DNA of 64,000 nucleotides from Paraspadella gotoi. Its lineage: Eukaryota > Chaetognatha. The notes below the pieces were generated by a model. It searched no databases. It had not been told where the DNA came from and saw only the letters and a list, made by a program, of their open reading frames with translations. Positions 38,921 to 51,200 of the stretch are shown piece by piece. Each line of letters begins with the position of its first letter. The first letter of the stretch is position 1. The translations under genes were made by a program, and so were the position numbers. The DNA lies in NCBI GenBank assembly GCA_051294375.1, contig CM119271.1, positions 9,696,291 through 9,760,290 on the forward strand, written 5' to 3'.

Positions 38921-39291
38921 TCCTTTAAAAATCTAATGAAAGGCTTTTATAAATGTTTTTCGTGTCATTTTCATGAAAACGTAATAAGCGAGAAGAGAGA
39001 GGCAAGTTGCAAAGTCATAGCCCGCCTATTGGGAGAATAGTGTCCTTGTGCTTTGGGCCTTGCAAATAAGTTTTGTGTCGCTGCAATACTCCATGCTTGC
39101 TCTTTAATTGCCCAATACTGATTAATTGTCATATTTCCATCGTTTTTCCTAAATTACTTAGTTTTGGGTTCGAAGTAAAATAACTTTAGCTTTTGATCCC
39201 GTTGGCTCTACTACATAAATGCTTAAGTTGCGTTATAACTCTAGTCACACAATTTCCTCTCTTCGCCCGCTTAAGCTTCTATGATTTTTTA

Positions 39292-39331
<40 letters not shown>

Positions 39332-40640
39332 GAGCGTTGACCTTTAAGAACGCCCTTGACTATGACATCGACGGTTGTAAAGCCGATTTTTTCTTTAAAT
39401 CTAACTTTCCCTTGCCTTTCCTTTTTTTTTCCTCATTCCTTTTTTTTTCACTATTCCTTTCTTTCTGTATTTCCTTTTTTTCCCTTCCCTTTTTCCTTTT
39501 TTTCATTGGCATTTTTCCTTTTTTTTTATATATATATTTTTTTNNNNNNNNNNNNNNNNNNNNNNNNNNNNNNNNNNNNNNNNNNNNNNNNNNNNNNNNN
39601 NNNNNNNNNNNNNNNNNNNNNNNNNNNNNNNNNNNNNNNNNNNNNNNNNNNNNNNNNNNNNNNNNNNNNNNNNNNNCGAGATAATCTATAGCATTAGTAC
39701 AATAGCCACCTTCCGTTGTTATATAACGACAAGATAACCATTTATTATAGATATGAGGAATCCGAGATTTACAGAAACACTCCGGTAGCCCCGCCTCAGC
39801 TAACCCCACTTACCCTAAAAAAAATCCCTAAAAATTCAGTTAGCCTTATTTCTTTCAGAACGCATTTCGTCTTAAATTAGAGAATTAAATTAATTTTTAG
39901 GTTTAAAGACTAGGTTAAAGGTTAACGTTAGGAATTATGTTAAGTTAAGACTTAAGGTAAGGGATGAGGTTAAAGATAGGTTAGTTTTGGTTAGATTAGG
40001 TTTGGGACCGAATAGATTCAGGGTTAGATGGTTAGGGTTAAAGTTTATAGTTGGCTTTAAGAANNNNNNNNNNNNNNNNNNNNNNNNNNNNNNNNNNNNN
40101 NNNNNNNNNNNNNNNNNNNNNNNNNNNNNNNNNNNNNNNNNNNNNNNNNNNNNNNNNNNNNNNNNNNNNNNNNNNNNNNNNNNNNNNNNNNNNNNNNNNN
40201 NNNNNNNNNNNNNNNNNNNNNNNNNNNNNNNNNNNNNNNNNNCGACTACCCAGTTGTTTTGTTTGTTTTTTTTTCGGTTGGAAGAAAATAATTCTCTTTT
40301 TTTTTTCTTTCTAAAATTTCATAAAAAAAAGCGTTATACTCAAATAAACATTTATTTTTCGTTCTTCTCATCACAAACCTCTACATCGACAATAAACTTT
40401 ACGAATCATTTTTCTATGCAAATGAATAGTGAAAAGATGGTACCAATATAAAATTAATCCATCATCATTTAATAATGCATAAGCTATTCTTGGCCCCTGC
40501 CTTGGACCAGGGCCTTTGTGTGGTTTAAAGGGCCTCCAGATCACTCTAACAAGATAACTATATAAATTAACTTTAATTTTTTCATATTTTCCATTATCCA
40601 CGTTACTTTCTTTAGCTTTTGCGTACGACAACACCGCAAC
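38921..40640. other. AT-rich intergenic sequence with microsatellite, two gaps and a GGTTA-rich stretch
   Basis: (TC)n at 39,296-39,328, T-rich run to the gap at 39,544-39,676 (133 N), GGTTA-like degenerate repeats at 39,895-40,050 ending in a 179-N gap (40,064-40,242), and a dispersed-repeat copy at 40,430-40,500. No gene is recognised. Confidence 0.6.
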
Positions 40641-43511
40641 CCCTAACTCAATAAGCTTGCATCTTCAAGAACTTGCCCGTGCTCCCATCTCCCGACTCCT
40701 ATCAGAGGATCCTTTTTTCGAGTTATGGTGAGAACCAGTCACCCGCGACGGACTTCTGGGACCTAAAGCGGATGCGCGAAATCATCAACCGTAGCCGACT
40801 TCCGCAACTCGCAAGTCTCGCATGGAGAAACACTCACCTGTTGTACGCAGATCAGGCGACGCCACTTCAGGCTTCGCCTACGACGACGACCATGGAGAAC
40901 GTCGCCGTCGAGTCCGTGACTGCTTAAACTACAAGACCTTGTACGAAAAGATGTTTGAAGAAGAACGAGGAGTTTTTGGGCGCGCAGGCTTTTAAAGCAC
41001 ACTTGCAGCCGCAAAATGGCATGATCGTTGGATTGCAAGCCGCCCAACGACGCAGCGACCGAAGCTTGGTCGCAGAGGAGAGAGAACACTGTTTCGCCGA
41101 TCGCGTTCGCTCCGCAATCGCGCTCGATGGGCTTGCCGGATAAGGGCTCGCTGTACTGAAGGAGGCGAAGAGAAGAACGACGTTGCGGATTTCCCAGAGA
41201 AATCCGGAAATGACCCGATTTCCCAGCGAGATTCGGTGAAGCTCCCTTTCGTCGAGAGCGTCCGCAATAAAAGGCTAGAGCGAAGGAAGCCCGCGGCTCT
41301 TCGACCTTGACTTCGACGAGTACCTACAACGCGGCTGATCTGCTTTCGCGCGCAGATATCTAACTTGGACTTCCTTCGTTGAATGACGGCGTTCGTACGA
41401 CTCGGACGTATAGGCTAGAAGGAGGTACCATCCCGCTGCTGTGAAACTCCATCTTCAACAGGACGTGAAAAGGGGATCTCGGACGGTTTCTTACAGAGGA
41501 AATCCGTAGACGAATTGCAGCCGAGATACAGCTCAGCATTATTTGAGCTATCCGCACCTCGCAACATCAATGGCATGGCTTGCAAAGTTTACATCAAGGT
41601 GGAGAAAGACAAGCTGGAGAACAGGGTTGCAGTACCTGAAAGAAGCCGTTGTCGATCACTAGTCTTTCGCGTCGAACAGGATCGCAAACACTATCAGACA
41701 TGCCTTTAAAAATTCCTCTACTGCGATCCTCCAAAATGCTTATCATATGACCCACGACGGTCTTTTCGTGCAGACCATGTTTTCGAAATGACAGACGCAC
41801 CTCATCCTTGTCCACGATGGCTGAGCCAAATAAATTGGCCAAACAAGGTTGAGGACGACCTGGAGAACAACAAAGCGCCTTTGGCTCTGTCGCTAAACTC
41901 AACGAACTGGTGGCATATTTCAAGAATCCCTCACGGTGCAATCGTTCCACGTTGTAGTGGCCACACATACACCGACCTATCAGCAGATGGTTTAATAAGC
42001 AGGGTCGAGATCTGAAGACAGTTTTGAAAGCATAGGTCTCTATGCGTTGACCGACCAACAGTCCCGATGGAGAGGCGGATGCAGTCGTTGTCCCAGTTCA
42101 AACCACTGTTCCTTACTTCCTTTGCTCGACATACAAAACCAGGCACGGCGGATGCAGATCGTGAGTATTTGACGTTCCATCGAAGCGAAATCTCGGCGTC
42201 TCATACTCCACTCGGCGGCGCCTTTGTTCTCCAGGAGAGGAGCCGCCCTGCAAGTGTCGTCGAAAAAGTCTATCTGAACATGATGAAGCGCCCGTCTTGA
42301 AGCATGATCCGCCGGGCTGGCTGCCTCCACACACTTTAACACTTCTCCTCTTTACCCGCGGAACCGGTTACCGTGAGATTCGACGCCAACCGCGTCAGCA
42401 AAACGTGATGGAAAAGAAACAAAGTCTTACGATAGGCAATGACATCTCCCGCAACCCGACGCTCGACCTACCCCACATGACGTTCAATGTCTACACGTTG
42501 TGTATTTTAGCATTGGGCGGGTTAGTATGGTCCGCCTTTCATATACCTAAGATGACCCACGTGCGCTTCAGTTCCATCCCCAAGCACTCACTCATTGTCA
42601 GTGTCGCTGTGCTGACGCTCACTGGTATTCATCCCCAATCCCTTGATGCCACCATCTAGAACTTCCAGAGGCGCCCGTTCCGTCGACTACTACATATCAA
42701 GTGGCCGATCGATCGCATGCACATCGATATCTACTCGTCCCACGACCCCGCAATCCGCAGCACATAACTCCATACCTGCGCTCAGCTCTCATGCGATCCC
42801 GACAACTTTGCTCGTGCCCCCCGTCGTCTCATCGCCTCAGGCGATATCGACCGTTACTCAATTGCCCACACAAAGAACTCCGATTCTTAGCCCTCACTCC
42901 CGACACCCACATACACAATCATGCCCTCCCGCGCCTCTCCGATTCCTAACTTGTATGGCCACCTCCGTTCGCCTCTCACATCGACCCTCCCTTATCGGCC
43001 TATCTTCAACTCCTTCCCTTGAGAACACTCGCAGTTGCGCTCTTAGTCACACAGCCTCCGCCGCGTTCTGTCGACCATGTCTCCTTCACCACCAATCCTC
43101 TTCGTCTGATCATGACAGAGCCTAGCCTGGAACCGAGGAAACTCGACTTCTCTCCAAATCTTCTTACAGTATTCCGACACCGCACCAACCAACCATCAAT
43201 ACGCCGATACAGCTGGCTCCTCGTCTCTGCCCTTATCTCGATCCACAGACATCACACCCCTCATTTCTCCCTTATCTGCAACCTCGATTCGATCCATTCA
43301 CGCGTATAGTGACCATCCTCAGCATCTACCTGCCTCTTCTGCGACCCCTTCATCCTTCATAGTAGCCTGTCGACATTGAGTATTTCTGTGTGCCGCTCGC
43401 ATGCTCAACTTTACTCAGTCGCATCACACTTCTCATCGCCTGCCACGTCCTGTGTACGGAGCTACCTCCATTCCCCGGGGCGGTCCTACGACACTGCCAC
43501 GCAACCATTCC
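40641..43511. other. Mixed-GC region with many short frames, unrecognised
   Basis: Higher GC than its flanks, and no frame longer than about 160 codons. Candidates include 40,673-40,927 (+), 41,594-42,058 (-, ending in a cysteine- and arginine-containing frame) and 42,297-42,659 (+, with a hydrophobic stretch). None shows a motif I recognise and I cannot choose a strand. It may be a decayed transposon or frameshifted exons of the peptidase-like gene to the right. Confidence 0.35.
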
Positions 43512-43903
43512 ATCTATCTTGTGTACAAAGAAATGCGCAGATACTTTACCCGACTCGCCGTCGACGAGATGTCGCTGCAGTCTGCGCGTAGCACGTTCAT
43601 TTTCGAACTGATCGACGCAGCGACCCGGCCACCCAGAAGGCCGACTCGGACATGCTCAATTGCTTCAGGGGTCGACCCCTATTCCTTACATCAAAGACCT
43701 CATGGACAAAGCGATCAAAGTCTCCGCGGCCGACGTGGAGCGAGTCGTCGATCGGCGCCTTCGCCCGCTCTTCAACGGAGGAAACGTGAGCATCATCGTC
43801 GCCGCCAATCCCTCCAAAGTCGACGGCATCGTCGAGGGATTCGGAGACTTTGGGCGTCGACGTTACTCGCGTCACCGTCGAGTCGATCGTCGGGACGCTG
43901 TGA
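43512..43903 (+). pseudogene. M16-peptidase-like C-terminal part, in three frames
   Basis: One frame reads IYLVYKEMRRYFTRLAVDE and MSLQSARSTFIFELIDAA, the next YIKDLMDKAIKVSAADVERV then RRLRPLFNGGNVSIIVAANP and SKVDGIVEGFGD, and a third gives VDVTRVTVESIVGTL and a stop at 43,901. Together they follow the end of the M16 zinc-metallopeptidase family of the C05D11.1/SPAC3H1.02c type (a helix with E-x-AR/AKS-x-x-I-x-E, then the K-x(3)-V-T/S-x-x-D-V-x-R block and a Leu-Phe-x(3)-N/S-like strand). The zinc-binding HxxEH half is not in this window in recognisable form. Whether the two frameshifts are real or read errors is unclear. Resemblance is from memory of the family. Confidence 0.45.
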
Positions 43904-44659
43904 CGAATTGAGCGAATGTCGCGGAACGGAAGTCCTCACGTTTTCCGAGTTTGAACAAGACGTACATATTTCTCCAGACTTAGTTGTCAACCAAAAATAA
44001 CTTTTTCATTAACATTACACAATACACATTTTTTACTCAATTTTCTCGGTATTGAATGTCGTATGGCCATTATCATTTTCTACTAGATTCGCAGTTGTCT
44101 ACGTCGATAATAAAAAAAATCATAGACGGCATTTAGATATTCCTTAGGCAAAAAATGTTTTGGTAGCATTGCAATGATACTTAAACAATAAACATGTTGC
44201 GAATCAAACGAAATATCGTTGTTTTTTTTTTTACATTGGAGGCTCGACAATTTGTTTTAACTTAATCGTTTTTTACATTTTTCAGACGTGAATTTAAATC
44301 TTTTTAAAAAGTAATTTACGTATGTTTGTTCAAAATTTCAGTTCCGAGGCTTAAGAACTGATTTCGTTATTACTGTTGCCTCCATTTTTTTTGTTTCGAT
44401 TCACGAGACGGTGTTGTAGACTTAGGAAATATCTTTAATTTTTCTTAATCTTATTTCTTGATACATGTGTATCAAGTTAAATGATTTCGAATTATCGGGC
44501 GTTTCCCTTTCGTTTCGCCCGCTTTCACTTGCCCAATAGTTTTAACAAACCGCATTTATTTTTTTTTTTATTTTCAACGTTAACTTCATTTTTAACTGCC
44601 CTTAAAAAATTTCAAAGAAAATTTTAAAACTTACCATTTTCGTTGTTTAAATGTTGTTA
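43904..44659. other. AT-rich intergenic sequence
   Basis: T-rich, no open frame of note and no repeat recognised. It separates the peptidase-like remnant from the DIRS-like element. Confidence 0.6.
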
Positions 44660-45018
44660 ACATGATTCTATCATGTCGCTCCTCTCCACCACGTAGTTTG
44701 CTCTTTGTTCCAGATGTCGTGTTGTCCACAAGAAAGGACAAAAGAAAAAACGGAAAAGCAGGATCCTCCTGCTCTTCCTCCTCCTGCTCTTCCTCCTCTC
44801 AGATACTAGCTCAGCGAAAGCGAACGCCACGAAATCACTTTTTTTGTTCACGACTTGTCGTTCACAGGTTTTTGAATATTTTTGAAATTTTTGAAATTTT
44901 TTTCTGCAATTATTTTGGAAATAATTTGATACTACGGAAATTCTTTTTTCCCTTCCGAGATTGTTTCGATTCAGTTTGGGGTGAATCTCGAGGTCCGGTT
45001 TCGGTTTATTGTCAAGAT

Positions 45019-46769
45019 GTCCGAGTCTCGCAAACCGAAATCGAGGCCCGCGTAAAAGCGGTCAAAAAGCGAGCGAGCGGGCCCGGAAATGGGTCTGACT
45101 CCGGAGCCGCCCGACGTTTTAGGGGCTTGTTCTCCGCTTCCTCCACCTCCCGTAACGGCCTCTGTTCTCCTCCGCGGGTGAACATGCGCTAGGCGCGCCC
45201 GAGGTCCGCGACCCCGCCGCTGGGTTCTTCCCTGGTGGGCTCGAGGCCGGGTGCACCGACTTATTCATCGGCGTATGGTGGTAGGGGAGAGGACGTGGTG
45301 CATTCGCCTACAAAGGACTCGGCTCTTAGCGGTGAAAACGAATCAACTTGGCATGATAACAGGAGGGATTCGCCTTCTTTCAGCAGCAGTGGAGGAGTTT
45401 CAACCGTTCCTTGCGATCGAGTATGGCTTCGTGGCAACGGTGAGTTGATGTTCTCTATTTGTGATTTTTGCCTTTTTGGCATACATTAGTGAATTTTTTC
45501 GATTATTTTCGCTCCAACCAATTCGACTTTGTCTTGTTTTTTGTTTTTATCCTCGCCGCTCTTGTTACTGGAGCAACTACGTGGTGGAGAGGAGCGACAT
45601 GATAGAATTTATGGTTCCAAATGGGAACCGGGATTCTTCATGGCTCCTCTCCACCACGTGGTCTCCCGCCGTCCACCCCTGGCAACCACCGGTGGTGGAG
45701 GGCGGCTTCGGGGGTTTTTTTGTCTTTTTTGGTTGCGCTTATCTAATCAGTTTTTTCTTTTTCCTTTTCATGTACGATGTTCATGGCTCCTGGAATTTCA
45801 CTTTTGTCTCCGCATCAACCTTCTACTGCTGCTGCTGATTCGTTTCCAGTGATCAAGTCCGCGCTTCTCTGCGCCAAAGACTTGTCATGCTAACCCGGCT
45901 CTTCTAAGTCGGGATATGGAGTTAGTTCGTCTCAATCTACTTTTCTGCAAATGCCATTGCACCGGACGATGATTCATCTGGTTCGGAGGAAGGCGAACTC
46001 TCTTCCACTTCTGATGCTCCAGTGGGATTTGAGACTTTTATTCCCAAACGCAAGACTGCATCAGTTCCTTCGGAGTGGGTGTGTCAGCAATGGAGGAGCT
46101 GCGTTCTGTTGGTTCTTCCGGACGCTCGCCAAGGGTTGGGAGCCCGGTCAACGCAGATCTATTTATGCTCGATGGGTTGATGGATCTTCCCCTGCTGTCT
46201 TTGGACCTCCCATGAAGGATACTTGTCTCTGCACAATTTGATGCCGTTTCCAAGGATCGCAAATCGGCTGCTCTTTTCAAGCAGCTCACTCGCTCTATGA
46301 GAGATGCAGGGCCGTAGCTCATTCTGTCCTTCACACTGCAGAAGGCCTGAAGTTTATCATTGCGTCTCTCAAAGCTTCTGGCGCAGATCCCGAACTTATT
46401 TTGGACTTGAGACTTTGGCTGCTCCACTCAAGGATGCAGCTTCAATGTCCGGCGTTTTCTTTTAATTCAGCTTTGGCTGAATCTCGACGTCTGGTAGTGC
46501 AGTCTTCTCCGAAGGAGCTTAAAGCTACACTGACGGATTCCCCTCCTTCTGTGGATTTTTATTTTGGGAATCGTTCGACGGAGGTTTTCTGCGGCTATCC
46601 ATTCCTCTCTTTCAAGGCTCAAGCTTTTCGCCCCAGAAATAATGCAGCTCCGCGGAAGAAGTTTGCTAAGTCCAGGGGTTCCTACAAGCCTTATCGCAAG
46701 TCCGCGTCCTTTAGGCGTTCGGAAAGGGGGATGGAGCGGCGTCGAAGGACTCCAAATGACTTCCTTTGA
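45019..46769 (+). pseudogene. DIRS Gag-like region
   Basis: ATG at 45,019 begins MSESRKPKSRPA and goes out of frame soon after. Further right, the reading SGSEEGELSSTSDAPVGF, then AQFDAVSKDRKSAALFKQL, HTAEGLKFIIASLKASGAD, PELILDLRLWLLHSRMQLQ and a basic end FLSFKAQAFRPRNN to SYKPYRKSASFRRSERG follow each other through several frameshifts. The basic Arg/Lys/Ser-rich end just before RT is usual for DIRS Gag. Function: RNA-binding capsid-like protein. As written it is not translatable in one piece. Confidence 0.55.
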
Positions 46770-46814
46770 CGCCCCCTCGGCCGTCGCCTCGTCCGGCCGC
46801 TTTGGACATAAGAC

Positions 46815-47454
46815 ATGGATCTGTCAGGACTCGATTTTGTCTTCTCCGGCCCGTCTTCCGACTTCCCGGTGGGAGGGCGCTTGCAACACTTCGTCCCTTT
46901 TTGGGCGGATTTGGTCGGACAGGATTCTCCTATTCTACAAAACGTGAGGTTTCCTCATTGCAGGAGCGAACAGGATTCCTACCAGAATGCCTCTCCCTTC
47001 GGACGAGACCCCTTCTTTTGGGGACAGGGACTCTCTCATCGACGACGAGATAGCGGCAGCTTTGGAAAAGGGTGCGTGGAGGAGGTGGAGCCTTCTCCGG
47101 GGTATTATTTCAAGATTTTTCTGGTTTCCCCAAAAAGATGGGGGATGAGGCCGATTCTAAATTTGAAGAAGCTCAACAAGTCCTTCATTGTCCCTCCTTA
47201 CTTCCGGATGAAGGTTGTCAAGATGTTCGGAAGATGGTTCTTCCGGGGGACTGGGCGTCGTCTATCGACCTTCGCGACGCTATCTCCACTTGCCTCTTCA
47301 TGTGGATCATCGGCAAGTTTTGTCGGTTCATTTGGAGAGGGCGCGTTTATCAGTACAGAAGTTTCGACTGTCGCTGTTTGGCAACCGGTCTTCCATTCTA
47401 ACCAAGTTCATCGCACGCCCGATTAATCGTCCTGGCTTCCGGAAGGGGTATTAG
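46815..47454 (+). pseudogene. DIRS reverse transcriptase, N-terminal part
   Basis: The readings VGGRLQHFVPFWADLVGQD, PGYYFKIFLVSPKRWGMRP, ILNLKKLNKSFIVPPYFRM, LPGDWASSIDLRDA and YLHLPLHVDHRQ are the standard order of DIRS RT blocks (entry block, LV-P-K, R-P-x-x-D/N-L-x-x-L-N, the W-x-x-x-I/S-D-L-x-D-A-Y catalytic block). They occur in three frames because of one-base changes near 47,215 and 47,275. The YxDD-like block and everything after are absent. Confidence 0.7.
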
Positions 47455-47460
47455 TTTGAA

Positions 47461-48221
47461 GTGACATTTGTTTAGACTTACCTTTGGAGCCCCAGTCAGT
47501 GATAGTGCCCTCTGTGGGTATGGGCACGAAACTTACCCCATGTGGTAAGTTAGAAGCCAGATTTTGGACGCCACGCTATGAAGCCCCCTCCTCCCTTTGT
47601 TCTCTCTGGGCTTCCTCTCTACCTCGTGCTTCTCTTCCCTCTTTCCCTCTCTCCTCTCTCTACCCTTGCTCCTGCTTCTCACGCGGTATTAGATTTTAAC
47701 TCCTGCTTCCATTTTTTAACATCAATCTGGATAATTAAAAGGTAAATACCCACGCGTAACTCGGTCATGTATTAATTAATTATTTTAGATAACTACACAT
47801 TAAACTATTTGGTGGCAGTTTGTGATACGTTATTCTTTTAATTAATAAAAATTCAGATTTTTGTTAATTGGGGGGTAAGTGAGTTATATCTACCGTTCTC
47901 TTTTTCCCCTCCCTTTCCCTAAAAGATCGCGTTTACTGCAAAAACTGCTTACAATGCGCGAAAAAAAACAATAAACCAAAAATCAAAATTCGAAAATTAA
48001 AAACTAAAAATAAAAACCGATATCGGCGTCAAACTTTGACACCAACCACGTTTTGACGAACAGTGACGAGTTTCCATCGTTTTAATAAATTTCATCATTT
48101 AAAACTCTCGAAACTNNNNNNNNNNNNNNNNNNNNNNNNNGTCTTAATCTCGAATTTAAAATAAAAATCTTTTTAAAAAATCACATATAAACGTTCAACC
48201 CTAATCTCTAAACCTTCAACA
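47461..48221. other. 5' flank/leader of the giant Ty3/gypsy ORF
   Basis: Pyrimidine-rich to 47,690, then AT-rich. TTTGGTGGCAGTTTGTGATA at about 47,809 resembles a primer-binding site next to an LTR end (TGGTGGCAG). A 25-N gap lies at 48,116-48,140. The ATG context is ACAATGG. I could not see an LTR matching the sequence downstream of the ORF. Confidence 0.4.
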
Positions 48222-51200
48222 ATGGATTCGGAAACTGGTTCCGAAAACAACGGCGGGGATGCGAGATGCATCACCGAGATCGATGCCGGAGGCGCGGCGT
48301 CGGCGGACGCGATCGTCGGTGGCGGCGGAGAAAGTGCGTCAGCGGCTGGATCAAGCGCCGGCGGTCGTGGGCGACTGGCGGAGATCACGGAGGAGTCGTC
48401 TGAAAGTGGCGACGACGAAAGTGGCGACGACGAAAATGGCGGCGTGGCCGGCGCGGAGGCGCCGTCGTCTACGGGCGAAAGATTGGAAACCGAAAGTGTT
48501 CCAAAGAAGAAAGGATGGTTTTCTCGCTTCTTTAAGCGGGCAAACAAACAACATCAACCTACGAATGTCATCAAAGTAAGAGGCGGGGTCGAATTAGCGG
48601 CTCTAGATGAAATTTTCGTTTTCAAGACTGAAACTAATTATTGCTTAAGAGATTTTTGTGGGCGCAAATGCGCAATTTTACCTATTGGGGGGTATACGAA
48701 AAAAGATTGTCAACCAATTAAGGGATATTTTGATTATTTTACTGTAGAGAATTTTGAAAGAGAAAATTTTTTAAAATCTAAACTTGGAGATGTTGCCACA
48801 GAGAAAGATGGCGCTGGCAACTATTGGATTTTTGGGTTAAAAAACTATGTTTTTGTTAAAAGTTGTACCAAATGTAAAACTGGTGTTTGTACTATTGATC
48901 ATCATTTTCTTGCACTAGTGCAAGACCTTTTCGACCATAGAGACGAACACGGACCGATCGGAATCGCGGATCTTGATTTGGGTCATTTCACGCGCAAAAA
49001 ACGCGTGCGTTTGAACCCTGATCTTGAGATGCAGCCGGTCAGTGACGGACTGACTCCGACGAACACAAATCGACTTGACGAAAAATTTGAGTGTTTGACG
49101 GCGGTTGCTGCGTGTGGTGAATGGGCACGTCCGTACGTGCTTGCACAAGGTTCGATCGACGCGGAGGTTTGTCGTTTTGTCTGTGAGAATCTTTTCCCAA
49201 ACGGCGAAGTTAAAGGGGATAACAAAAACGGATTTGTTTACAACACAACTCCCACTTTACCATCTAATATCTTGAGTTATTTCGTTCATGTCTCATATGA
49301 AATAAATCAAGATCCACTGTATGCTCTTAACCATCTACTAAAGCATAGTTACCCACGAGATATGGGGGTAGAGAATGGTACACGTCTTTTTGCTTTCCTT
49401 CTTTATTCTACTTGGATCAACCTCTTGATCAACCGTAACAAAGAATTAGATTCTCTCTTTCGTTCTGACATGTTACAAGAATTTTCCCTACACGAATTCG
49501 GGCTAACAAAAGAACTACTAACACCGATAGGAATTTATTCTCAGTTGATACGGAAAATTGTCGAGGACAGAATTCATAACAGATGTGAATTGTTAAGAAA
49601 TGATTTGGAAACAGGTAAGATTAACAATTCGGATCTAGTTTTTGATGAATGTTCAGGCAGATTTCTCCAGCATGGAGAACCAATCTCTATTGTTGAGTTA
49701 GTGAATCACGTGGATTTCCCAGCAATGGGAGAAAATCAGCTCTCAGTGAAAGGAGTTTTTTTCCATGATTTTGCACAACTACTGGAGTCACTTGGAGATG
49801 AAAATCTCCAGAAGCGGAACATCGACGCGGATGTGACAGTAAAGCTTGTTCAGCTTTCTTCAGAAGCTGACTTGGAATGGTTTGAACATAAGGACGCGTT
49901 GACCAATGTGATGAAAAGTCCGATGCTGAAGCTGGAAGAGGCCAGGGTTAAGCCTCTTGTCCGGGTTGAGCATGAATTGGAAGACCCAGTCTTGGCTCCT
50001 CCCGCAGCTTTTCAGGATCGCGATGCAATTTCTCCATCACGGCGAATGGCTGCTCGTTTCTCCATTTATGAGGATGAAACAACCCATGGACGAGTTTCAA
50101 CCTCTCCAATGCAGCGACGCAAGAACCGTCCTCTATCTGAAAAGAATGAAAAACCGGTTGAAGCGGATCTCTTTCTTCTTGGTGGAAAAATAATAAAGGT
50201 AAGCCCACCTTCTTCTCCCCGTGGTAATGGCCGAGGTTACGAAAGGCGACGTCGTCGTCAGGCCTCTCGTGTCTTGCCCATGGACTACAGTGGAGATGAG
50301 GATGACCAAATGGGTGTCCTTTGGGAAGAGAAGCTGCTCCCGGCGAGGAAGGATTGTGCGGAACCGAAGGTAATGGATGCTGTCAATCAATCAGCTGATG
50401 AAGACCATGATGCGATCGAATTTGCCGCAAGAACCGAACCTAAGTCAAAAAAGAAAAAGATTAAAATTACTAATTGCCCTCAATGCAAGGTTTTCGGAGT
50501 TATTGAATGCCTAGGTGAATTGGTGCATGAAGATATCTCACCCGTCACTGATGATGGCAATGATAGTGAAAAACCATTTAGACATACAATAAATACTATT
50601 TTTGATCTTGATGATTTGCAAAAGGGTCGCGTGACAAGACCTAAAGAAAAGACGAGGAAATCGGACAAAACGGTCGTGGGGGGAGTATTGAAGAGGCGGG
50701 ATCCAAGAACATCTACACCAGCCAATGGTTTGGATGACGACCCCGCATATTCAACCCTTTTGTCCGTGATAAGAAGAAAACAACTCGAAGACGAAAAAGC
50801 CAAGGATCAGAGAAAGGATTCGGATAGTGACTCTGATGAATTTGGCCATACAAAGTACCCAAATGACGACATGGATCTTGAAACCAGATCTATGCCAAGG
50901 CGGCAAAGGCACAAAAGCCGTTCGCCTGATAAAGCTTTTGAGGACTTTATCAAAAACAATCGCAAGTTACAACGGGTGCAATTTGAAGAGGAAGACAAAA
51001 TCCACAAAAAAATTACACAAAACAGTAATTTGGTCACGGCAGATTATACTGTGCCTAAACGACCATTTTTTGACCCATCGAGGAAAGGCAAGCTATCAGA
51101 TGCAGAGAAAAACTACTTTTTTGATAGCTCAATCCGTCTTGGTCAAGGATCGCAAGATCTTGGGAACCCCAATCCCCAAGACTTGCAGATGGAAGATGGT

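Larger units (their letters stand above)
44660..47460 (+). mobile_element. DIRS-type retrotransposon, truncated and frameshifted
   Basis: Gag-like frames (45,019-46,769) are followed by a DIRS-type reverse transcriptase start (46,815-47,454). Inverted short repeats are present: CATGTCGCTCCTCTCCACCA at about 44,673 and its reverse complement at about 45,575, and a third related CTCCTCTCCACCACGTGG at 45,640. Known: DIRS elements use a tyrosine recombinase and have inverted terminal and internal complementary repeats instead of LTRs. The RNase H, methyltransferase-like and tyrosine recombinase parts are missing after 47,460, so the copy is incomplete. Outer borders are approximate. Confidence 0.6.

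Noticed and set aside
41594-42058. Minus-strand 154-codon frame as a gene
   Set aside because: No recognised motif, an overlapping plus-strand frame is equally open, and there are no splice or start signals to choose between them.
46815-47454. Ty3/gypsy identity for the 46.8-47.5 kb RT
   Set aside because: The GRLQHFVPFW entry block and the GDW-x-x-x-IDLRDAYLHLPLH form are DIRS-type.
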